NCBI GenBank assembly: GCA_026120035.1
Contig: JALRME010000037.1
Coordinates: forward strand, 248,001-312,000
DNA length: 64,000 nucleotides
DNA from: Coleophoma eucalyptorum
Taxonomy: Eukaryota > Ascomycota > Leotiomycetes > Helotiales > Dermateaceae
Reading direction: 5' to 3'
Part shown: piece after piece, positions 55,755-64,000 of the stretch
Layout: every line of letters begins with the position of its first letter
Position numbering within the stretch: the first letter of the stretch is position 1
Translations under genes and position numbers: made by a program
The notes under the pieces: model-generated
Database searches by the model: none
What the model saw: only the letters and a program-made list of their open reading frames with translations
Told to the model about the DNA's origin: nothing

Positions 55755-57273
55755 TCAGGCACTAGGGATGGGAGGAATCATGCCAAGTTCTGCAAAAGTC
55801 TCGAAGGCCTGCCGCATAGACTCCACAGAATCGACATAACCGTGCCAGCCTAACTTTCGGGCCTTATCCATGCTGAAAGTAGGCGGCAATCATTAGAGCT
55901 CAATTCAACCAAAGAAAGTATATATTGACAACACTTACCTTACAGACCAAGGCCATGAAATAGTACAGGAGAACTGAAGTGGCGCAAAAAGCTCCGGAAT
56001 ATTCTCGAACGGGTTGGTTTGGAGGTGATGCTCTTTCGACAACACTCTCCACGCGTGGAGAACATCTAGCGCCGTGGCCCAATCCACCAAATCGAACGAG
56101 TAACGTAGTCTACCCGAAGGTCCATACCTGTCACGAAATTGTTAGAAGATATCCTTACTGGCTAGTAGCAAAGGAAATATTGGAGAAGACATGCCCACGA
56201 GGTGTTACCGGCATTTCCATCTCCGTATACTCGGCATCTACTCGCGGTAGCTCCCAGTCCAACTCGTACCAGCGGGCGAGAACGGGCCAAAACTTTCCCC
56301 AGGTAAACTCCGAGCCGTCCCAGATATTGAGCGATTGGTTTCCTGCATCGGGATTGAGTACTAGCCATTCATGAAAGAGGCTATTTAGCGTGCCACTGGA
56401 AATTGGTTGCACCTTATCCCAAGCAGCAAGATCCCCGGGAAATAAGAGCGGCCGTTTGTGGTACTTCTGAACCGAAGCGTAGACAGCAAGGGGATAGAAT
56501 ATGTTCATTAACGAACCTCGGACGGCACCTAGAATCCAGGATGGGTGTGTGATGTTATACTCTAGCATTCGAGGCTGGCAATATTTGATGAGTATGTCCT
56601 CTTGCGTGTAGTAGAAGTTAGGCTCGACATTGGTCCGTGGGTCGGACTCCACCATGGGTATACTAACAGGTCCTAAGTGGACACCGTATGTCTTCAGTCC
56701 CGTTTGAAGAAGAATCCGCTGAGGTACAATTGAGCACAGATCTAATGCCCTGAGAAGGTTTTGTAGAAGCCGGCCTCATAGAAAAGCCATAGCATTAGCT
56801 TTAGTAGTCTACTAGGGAAGAAAGGTATATCTCTACCATTAACCTCGCACAAGCGTTCCGCACTACCAAAGACTGGCTCACCTGGCTCGGGGCGAAGTTG
56901 GACATAGGAGAAGAAAAAGACAACATCTCTACATAATCAGTTTTCAGTTCTACGATAATCATCAGATAATAATTGTGACTTACGCGACGACGCAGTTGTC
57001 TCGTAGAGCAGTGGCTATGTCCTCTGGGTGGGAAAGTAGGTCTACGGAGATATGCTTTGTGTTCTCTGCCTTCACAGACGGTGGGGACCGTGATACAGCG
57101 TACACTTTCTCCCAGCGCTGTGGAGATTGACCTAGGACTTGGAGCATGTGCTGGCCAGACATACCGCTTGCGCCTGCGACGATTGCTCGTAACCCTTTGA
57201 ATGGTACGGGTATAGTGGGAAGACCATGGAAAATGCCCTTCGACTGGATTGTTAGAGCTGTTTGCGACGACAT
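55755..57273 (-). CDS. PRISE-type reductase (progesterone 5-beta-reductase/iridoid-synthase-like SDR)
   Basis: Five exons: 57273-56984, 56928-56837, 56774-56195, 56127-55939, 55872-55755; 1269 nt, 422 aa. NADP site AIVAGASGMSGQHML; AVSRSPPSV; FFFSYVQLRPEPGE; substrate region FYYTQEDILIKYC and HPSWILGAVRGSLMN; C-terminus SMDKARKLGWHGYVDS. The third intron must be GC-AG (donor GCATGT, 67 nt) to give TPRG/YGPSG. PRISE enzymes reduce enones by 1,4-addition of hydride. Gene appears intact though split so that long frames are short. Confidence 0.85.
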
Positions 57274-58180
57274 AGTTGCAGATTTTGAAGATGAAATGTT
57301 CCGCGTTATTATGGTAAAGTGTAGTCTCTCGTTGGAAGTATTGAAGATAATATCCGTAGAATATATGTACAAAACTAAAGGTGTGAGCTCGTTAGATTTA
57401 GCCCTGGACTCACTAACTCATAACAAACCATGCCTTCGAAGTCGCTTCAAACCTCTTTTGCGCCGTTTCCGAGAATATCAACAATTGTTCCACCTTCAGT
57501 TTTAGTGCGGATTGACTTCTCATTACCGGAAATCGTGATGAAATGACATCAAGTTCTGTATAATGGCAGGCTGATTACTAAATATCATACTTTTATCACT
57601 GGGTTTCATAAATGCACGCTTCGAACTCTGAGCATCTAACCAAAAACACGCCAGAGCTTATCAATAAACGGACCGCTTCCACTCAAGGCATGGATATGCA
57701 ACAGTCGCCGTGCATTGTATAAGTAGGCATGTGAAGCTTCATGGTACCCGGTGTCTGTTGTCGACTCGTCACAAAGTGAGTTTCTGCGTTCCGTCTATAA
57801 TAGCCTACGAATATAAGCCAACACACACATCGGCGACATTAGTCCAGCCAAAGGCGCTTCTGACCCGCTTCGCTGTCTTCTCATCACCCACAGGAGCATC
57901 ACCATCGCTGAACTCTGCATGCAAGAGCATGTGCTTTGTATGGGTGCGGGTGCGGGTGCGGGTTGGGTCCTACAATGCGTGGAAGGTGGGATCGCGCACC
58001 CGGACATCCATATTCATGCACAACTGCATATGGCGCGCTTTACTTATACTACTCGGACATCTGAAAGCTCACTCGTGGTTGAAATTTGAAATAGACACAG
58101 GTACAAGATAAATCAGTAATCATGGAGTAGAAACAAAGCACCCTAGCACTGCAGCTCATGCTTTCTACGACGATTATCCT
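57274..58180. other. Intergenic region
   Basis: Contains a short GGGTGC minisatellite (about 57942-57963). No gene seen. Confidence 0.4.
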
Positions 58181-59393
58181 TCAAACATTGGTTTCTGCAA
58201 TCCTGTAGAGGTACTTCAAGCCGCTGTTCTTACCATCTTTGACCGCCTTCAGACCTTGCTCAACACCTCCTAGCCCGCCTGGAACAACTTCCAAGGGATG
58301 GGGCTTGATCAGCTCATTTGCGAGCGCATACTCCAAATAGCGGAAAAATATGAACCCGACTTCCCGATTCGTGATGGAATCTCTCTTGTCGACCTGTGGA
58401 GCAAGAGCCCACAACTCTGGGGCAAATACGAGACTCATCTGCACGCTGCTCGAGATATCGATACCCTCCTCGTGCTTCAAAACCGTACCAAGAACTCCAC
58501 TCTCAGAGTCTATAGCGCGGCCCAAGAGGTTAAGTGTACTGGAGTTGCTGATGGCATCGAATGCATACTTGATCTTTTCATTTGGGAGGATAGCCTTCGA
58601 AATAGAGGCTAAGAGCTTCTCTTCGCCTTGTCTGTAGTCAATGACAACGTCTCCTTTGCCTGGATCGGTAATGGTTTTGACATAATCCGAGCCTTGGCCG
58701 GCCACTGCGATGATTGGATGAAGATTTGAAAGAATCGCAAGCTTCACGGCAAACGCCCCAACTGCAGAACTTGCGCCATAGATCAGAATTGGAGTGCGGG
58801 TTTTGCTAGGAGCCCACGGCGCAGGAAGTTGCATATGATGGTATAGACCGAGAGCTGCAGTAATATATGGCAGTCCGTATGTCGCGGTATCTGCAAGCAA
58901 AAGTCAATATGCACCCCTTCAGGATCAAGTTCTTAATATATATACCTTCGAAAGACATAGAATCAGGAATTCGGAAGGTAGTATGAGAGGGGCCGACAGA
59001 ATATTCAGCATAGCCTGAGCCGTGATTGGTAGCCCCAACACGGTCACCCACCTTGAACTCTGTTACTCCTGGACCTACAAAGAAGAATCAGTATGAATTG
59101 GACTTGCAGTGCTATTTATTAATATGGGTTCTTTCCCAAGCCGAGCAGATGATGGCATCCTTACCAACTGAGTGGACGAACCCAGTCACGTCCTTGCCAG
59201 TGCTATTGTATCCTTTGTTTTCAATCTCACCATGGAGCTGTATCTCCTCCTGTCTAGTTGTAGATTTCCAATCAATAGGGTTTGTGGCAGCGATGACAAC
59301 CCTGATGATCACCTCATGTGGCCCAGGAATTGGAATTGGGCTGTCGTCAATAACTCTGACTTTTAATCCTTCATAAATGACTGCTTCCTTCAT
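58181..59393 (-). CDS. Zinc-type/quinone-oxidoreductase-like MDR (trans-enoyl-reductase-like)
   Basis: Exons 59393-59165, 59074-58946, 58890-58181; 355 aa. Medium-chain dehydrogenase: MKEAVIYEGLKVRV, catalytic-domain VIIRVVIAATNPIDWK, GKDVTGFVHSVG, VGDRVGATNHGSGYAEY, then nucleotide site IYGASSAVGAFAVKLA and VIDYRQGE. Lacks zinc ligands, so an NADPH enoyl or quinone reductase, similar to trans-ERs used by ER-less PKSs; the PKS here has its own ER domain, so the link is weak. Neighbour of the PRISE reductase on the same strand. Confidence 0.88.
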
Positions 59394-60225
59394 CCTGGTT
59401 AGAATGGAGCACAAAAAGTTTCATGTACGTGTTGTGTTTGTGGTGTGATATGCTGTGGGTCTCCAAAATAAAGAAAGCGAAACAATCGGAATTTGCGAAT
59501 AGCAGCCAAATGACGAGTCTTTAAACCGGCAGTTGAACTCCTGGTATGGCATAGAAGCACGTAATAACGCAAGTCACTGAAAAGTAGCTGGTCCTTCCTT
59601 TTTGTTGGCAGGAGTTGAATGATTCATAATCTATGCAATCTCATACACACCCACACTGGATCTTACATCCCACTCATTTCGTGAAACGGTTTCGTACGGA
59701 TTTATCAGCAGACTGATAAGTCCAAATGAAGCGACGTCACACACCACTGTAGCCAAACTCGCATTGCTAGAATACTCAGTGGGCGTGAAAATCTACTAAA
59801 TCATACGGAACCACAGATAAAAAGTGATATATGATGGTGTAAAGTTTGATAAATGGAGCATCATCGACATCACGAAATCCAACGTTCAGCTGTTAGGATG
59901 ACGACTTGGCAAACTCTCGTTGCGTAACTAATCAACACGACCGAGGATGTAATCTTTTTCGATGCTACCAATGACATCTGGTCTAGTCACCAGATCTGGG
60001 GTATAATACGATATATGATTTCAAATCAATCTGACAGTGAAAACAGGAATATATAGGATAAGTGTCACACACTAAGTAGTAGAGTATAGCATTGAGTATT
60101 GTAAACTTGTATTTTCTATAGTGTGAGTGTAAGGTACCTTCCAGTGAGTGATTGATCATGTGAGCCATTGGTCATGTGATGTTGGTTGCTAAGATATGAG
60201 CATATCTCATCCAGAATGAAAGCAG
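59394..60225. other. Intergenic region
   Basis: No gene seen. Confidence 0.4.
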
Positions 60226-60510
60226 CTATCCTAGATCAGGTGGGAAGCCATCTTTGCGGTGGGCTATGGATATGAACCCGATTTCTGGCCCTGTCACACT
60301 GCCCAGGGGGATGATGTACCTAGCGGGACCAGGGGGGTTATGTCCCTTCAGTAGTGAGCGGTGGAGGATAGTGCGACTGAGTAGACTATGTAACCGCTCT
60401 TCAGGCATGCCCGTTACCTCGGACGTGAAGGAGAGATCATCTGGGAATCTATAAACGCAGAGGGTAAGACGCGAGGTAAAGAGTAAAGGGGCAATCTTTG
60501 GTTGAGACAT
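60226..60510 (-). pseudogene. Truncated GNAT N-acetyltransferase
   Basis: 94 codons. The N-terminal part of an Acetyltransf_3-type GNAT: TSRLTLCVYRFPDDL, then IGFISIAHRKDGFPPDLG, where intact relatives continue into the acetyl-CoA-binding motif (GxGYA). Here a stop follows directly and no motif A is found downstream. Either a truncated pseudogene or an exon with the rest lost. Confidence 0.5.
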
Positions 60511-61501
60511 AAGAAACTTGATTGCAAACTCTGGATTTGAGTGGAGTGCTTATCTATCTACTAATTCCTATGCAAGGTGGCAGAGACCTATATAGAGGGA
60601 TGAAACTTCGCAGATAGGATTACTTGGGCCGATTGCAACTGATGCTGACTAATGGTGACCTTCCTTAACTGCGATTGATTTTCCTTTTCTAGCCATCCGG
60701 ACTCTGTCAGCTTTAGTCTTACCGTACCACAGTGACCGCATCTGTAAGCCCGCAGGACTGGATAGGCAACGACTGCGAAGACAAGTGGGCTTTGACAGGC
60801 TGTCCGATAACTTCGCTGAGAACTTTCAATTCGTAAGGGTAATCGATTAAAACAGATAGATATACAAAGCACTAGGTCGCCTTTGATGGCGATTCGTCAA
60901 CTTTTCAAAACAAACACCCACTTCTTTTGAATTAGTTATAGCTCTACAACCACCCAATCCTATAACCTCTTATTACATAGTATAATAGAAAACTAGCCAG
61001 ATTCTACATCTGGGTTTTTCTAGCTCCCTAATATCTCGTATACTACCTCTTGATGGCGAAGCCACTGTCTGGCTGCCCGTGTCGGCGTTTCCACAATCGA
61101 CGACGATCGGTAACTTGACAACACTTGGTGCCTTTACTCTCACCACCATGGGACTCTTAGAACTCTTTATGCTCTATCTATTTCTGGTAACCTAGTATCT
61201 TGGTATTTTAGAAACAGTATGGGTCGTGGACATAATATAAGTATCTCCGATAGGTCCAACCAATGCTGCGTTTGGATTGAAGGGGCCTTAGACTGCATCA
61301 AAAATGCCTATAAAAGATGGTCAGGACTTTCCATATAATGACTCGTGTTTCTAGGTCACAGTTACTTTTTTCGTCATGTGCATTGTGTGAAGAGAGCAAA
61401 TCTGATCAATTTCACAATCTTCCTTCTCTCAGCCGTAGTACTCTAAACCAAACCAAACCAAATCAAACCGAAAGCTTTCAAACAAGATACCTTCCATAGA
61501 T
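60511..61501. other. Intergenic region
   Basis: No gene seen. A short CCAAA repeat lies at about 61447-61467. Confidence 0.4.
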
Positions 61502-62294
61502 TTGGAGGAGCTTACAGTCCATGAAGTGCATGATAGCCATATAAACGGCTTGTATAACGCGGAAACACTTGTTGCTGCGTATCAGCAGTGTATACAGCAG
61601 CTGGACTGCAATGAAGATGGCCCTTGCCTACACTCCATACTTTTTGTTAAATCCTGGAACGTTGACCGAGGCCAAGAAATTGGAAGATGCATTCAAAACT
61701 GAGGGAAAGTTTGTGGAGCCGCTGCATGGTAACCCCATTGTGGTGAAGGATGACGTGCAGGTGAAAGGGTTGCATACTACCTTTGGCTTCATGGTAGCCA
61801 AAATCTTCGTCTCCAAGGAAGATGCAACCGTTACAAAGAAGTTGAGAGAAGCGGGGGCCAGCATCCTCGAGAATCTCTCCATGCCAGGTAGGACCACAAT
61901 TCAGCCAGGGCAGGAGTACATCGTTGAAGTAGATCAGCGTGATCGGTTCCAGCTCGTTGTCATGTCCGCAATGTCTATGGCAAACGTATCAGCGCTGAAT
62001 TTTCCTACGACCAAGCTCCCTGCGCCTCGCTATACTGACATTGACATAAAGCTGCGTACATCTTTTCCTACCAATACGGGCTTTGCAAGCTCGCTGCGTT
62101 GCCTGGCCATAACGGGACTTTTAGGCTTCATGGTCACATCAGCTATGCCCGTGGGTCTAGTAATTGTCGGATTACCTCTCTCTGACCAGCTTCTGCTCAG
62201 TATATCATACGCCACCGCGAACGTTGTTCAAGGACACCGGGCTCCGGAACTTTCACCGTCGTGCTGGGCTCCCACAAAGCACGGTTCAGGATAA
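61502..62294 (+). pseudogene. Amidase-signature enzyme pseudogene
   Basis: N-terminal part reads LTVHEVHDSHINGLYNAETL, then shifts frame near 61645-61650 to NPGTLTEAKKLEDAFKTEGK, PLHGNPIVVKDD (the catalytic Lys region) and EAGASILENLSMPG. It then jumps directly to C-terminal amidase sequence (ALNFPTTKLPAPRYTDID, PVGLVIVGLPLSDQLLLSIS). The Gly/Ser-rich core with the Ser-cisSer pair is missing, so it is deleted and frameshifted and cannot be active. Confidence 0.8.
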
Positions 62295-62457
62295 CGCTCA
62301 AACGAAGAAATCCAATGCTTTCATTACCACTGCTAGTTGGGTAAATAAGGTATCATACACAAAAACATCACTTAGGGCAACACTGTGAAGAGATAAAAGT
62401 TTAATTAAAGAGAAACTGCTTTATTGTTTCGCATACCTAGGACTTGAACCTTTCCCG

Positions 62458-64000
62458 CTAGTCAACAAACCAGACCTGATCATCGTCTAACCTCTGTGCA
62501 AGAAAAATCTCCTGCCTGTACCAATTCGCAATCTTTTTCCATACATGATCCAGAAAATCGTCAGGCCACATGTAGTTGATGGCATCGACAAGCTTCTGGT
62601 CAGTATTTTGAGCACTCTTCATCAAAGACTGCATCTCCTGCTTCAATATGCCCATGATCTGTTTATATTCTTCGTTCTCTACATCGCCAATTTGACACAT
62701 CCGCCGTGTCAATTCGTGCTTTCGAAGTTGCATTGCAATTTGCTCGATAGCATTCACCACTAGTCTTTCCTCGGGACCACATCGCGAAACTATCACAAAC
62801 CCTTCAGACCTAACAGCAATTCCTTTATTATTGTCGCGTTTTCTATCGGCTGGAGACACATGACTATCTGTAGGAACTTTTGCTGATTGTATCATTGTAG
62901 CCGCCTCCACCATCTGTACGATAAGACCTGGACAATCTTCCTCAGCAGACTTTTGTTTTGATGTAGGAATCTTCTGTGATAGTAAGGCACAATGTCCGAT
63001 AGATGCTATATAATGTAGCGGATGGGTCATTCCAATTTGCCAAGCTCTTTCATTATTGTCCCCCTCAATCCGATTTTCATATTCCGCATCTGCACGAAAA
63101 AACTTGAACAAGGAGTTGTCTGGCGTTTGAAAGTATATAAAATCTTCTGGTAGAGATTTTATAGTCCCATCTTTCGTTCTTAAGCTTCCTGCAAAGGGAT
63201 CACGAGAGAGACCATCATTGTAGACGGGTGGATGTAAGTGAAATCCTGGAAACTGTACCCGCAGGCCCAGAGGAGTTCGGGACTCAGCACGGGGTGTTCC
63301 AAAGTATACTTGTCTTCCGCCAGGGCCGCCATCTCGTGCGGCAAATCCAAGCATACTTTTAGGTGCCCATCGAAAGCCAGGCGTGTTTGAGCGAGGTTCA
63401 GGGAGGAATATAATTCCACTTGGAACTCCACATCGGGATTTAATGAGTAGGTCCCAAGCTTGACACATTCTCGACTGCTCTGCAACCGAGGTGATAGCAG
63501 ACATGTCTAAGGACATCAAGGTTCCAATGCAAAGCGGCTCGTCGGTGGCTACTGTAACGGACCGATTCTTGAGAGCAGAATCAAGAATAGATAGGTTGGC
63601 TTGGGGTCTTCTATACTCTTCATTGTAAAAAAAGGATCGTAAGAGGCTTATTTCGTGCAGTATTGCAGAAGTTGGTCCTCGATGCCAGACGTCACTTGTC
63701 CATAGCTTCAGAACTCTGAGGTAGATATAATTAAGGGCAATTGCTTTATCGAATTGAAATAGGAGAACTTTGGCAAGTGCTGCTTCTTGTAACGTCCACA
63801 ATCGACGCATCCAGCTACAATTGAGGATCCTTGCCATGACTTCGAACGCTGACATTGTACCAACTGTATAAGGTCTTAAACTTGAATCAAGGACAAGGAC
63901 TCCAGCCGCTCCTTTGTACACGTTCTGGATTTTTTGAAGTGAGATATCTTTCGCCGATCGTGGCTCAATAGGACAACATAGAGTGTCCAACCAAACAAGT
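62458..64000 (-). CDS. HET-domain (heterokaryon incompatibility) protein, 5' end outside window
   Basis: Open to the right edge, >513 aa visible. Family motifs of the HET domain (PF06985) C-terminal half: VWLDTLCCPIEP, a VYKGAAGVLVLDSSL segment, and WMRRLWTLQEAALAK. These match the conserved YxWIDxLCI / WxxRxWTLQE blocks. The remainder (~400 aa) is unrecognised. Such proteins trigger non-self recognition and cell death in filamentous ascomycetes. Ends DDQVWFVD. Regulation not visible. Confidence 0.85.
   Translation of the reverse strand, partial: LVWLDTLCCPIEPRSAKDISLQKIQNVYKGAAGVLVLDSSLRPYTVGTMSAFEVMARILNCSWMRRLWTLQEAALAKVLLFQFDKAIALNYIYLRVLKLWTSDVWHRGPTSAILHEISLLRSFFYNEEYRRPQANLSILDSALKNRSVTVATDEPLCIGTLMSLDMSAITSVAEQSRMCQAWDLLIKSRCGVPSGIIFLPEPRSNTPGFRWAPKSMLGFAARDGGPGGRQVYFGTPRAESRTPLGLRVQFPGFHLHPPVYNDGLSRDPFAGSLRTKDGTIKSLPEDFIYFQTPDNSLFKFFRADAEYENRIEGDNNERAWQIGMTHPLHYIASIGHCALLSQKIPTSKQKSAEEDCPGLIVQMVEAATMIQSAKVPTDSHVSPADRKRDNNKGIAVRSEGFVIVSRCGPEERLVVNAIEQIAMQLRKHELTRRMCQIGDVENEEYKQIMGILKQEMQSLMKSAQNTDQKLVDAINYMWPDDFLDHVWKKIANWYRQEIFLAQRLDDDQVWFVD

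Noticed and set aside
56155..57372. PRISE gene as a frameshifted pseudogene
   Set aside because: Conserved splice signals, including one GC-AG intron, rebuild an intact 422-aa protein with the family C-terminus.
62425..62460. B-box-like GGTTCAAGTCC on the minus strand
   Set aside because: No matching T-stem, D-arm or acceptor stem; it lies at the 3' end of the HET gene.
1..64000. CRISPR arrays, bacterial operons, ribosome binding sites or riboswitches
   Set aside because: The sequence is fungal nuclear DNA with introns; no spaced direct repeats of CRISPR type were seen.

Overview
The window comes from the nuclear genome of a filamentous ascomycete (Pezizomycotina). Genes are split by short introns (about 45-125 bp) with GTRNGT donors and CTAAC/CTGAC branch sites. 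There is an iterative highly reducing polyketide synthase, an AflR-type Zn2Cys6 regulator, a HET-domain gene and decayed, RIP-like pseudogenes. The species cannot be named from sequence alone. Exon limits were worked out by eye from splice signals, reading frame and family homology; most multi-exon models close to an exact multiple of three.

Region 1 (1-28 kb) is a secondary-metabolite cluster of alkylcitrate type. It holds an MFS exporter (cut by the left edge), a PEP-mutase/isocitrate-lyase family C-C lyase, a ThDP enzyme of the oxalyl-CoA decarboxylase / 2-hydroxyacyl-CoA lyase family, an AAE3/Pcs60-like CoA ligase, a 2601-aa HR-PKS (KS-AT-DH-MT-ER-KR-ACP), a PrpD-like alkylcitrate dehydratase, an AusD-like methyltransferase, a citrate-synthase-like alkylcitrate synthase ending in SKL, an FSH1/LovG-like hydrolase, a secreted NTF2/ketosteroid-isomerase-like protein and a P450. 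PKS + hydrolase + citrate synthase + PrpD is the core known from maleidride-type pathways: polyketide acid, then condensation with oxaloacetate, then dehydration to an alkylated maleic/aconitic unit. The three genes at 2.4-8.7 kb additionally form a plausible oxaloacetate to oxalate to oxalyl-CoA to formyl-CoA route. A palindrome TCGGTNNCCGA (CGG-N3-CCG, also fitting the AflR rule TCG-N5-CGA) lies 220-315 bp upstream of the lyase, PKS and P450 starts and, with one mismatch, in the divergent decarboxylase/ligase promoter. This ties the oxalate-type genes to the PKS.

Region 2 (29-43 kb) is accessory and may extend the cluster: a dienoyl-CoA isomerase-like protein ending in AKL, a second MFS transporter, a second NTF2-fold protein, a BAHD/Tri101-like acyltransferase, a dienelactone hydrolase, a secreted SMP-30-like beta-propeller and the AflR-type regulator. 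Region 3 (43-60 kb) holds scattered oxidoreductases and small enzymes: SDR, epoxide hydrolase, GFA protein, MFS, NAD-epimerase, ABM protein, PRISE reductase and a quinone-oxidoreductase-like MDR. It also holds a tRNA-Asn(GTT) interrupted at the unusual position 26/27 by a 54-nt insert with spliceosomal-looking ends. Region 4 (60-64 kb) is decayed (truncated GNAT, broken amidase) and ends in a HET gene cut by the right edge.
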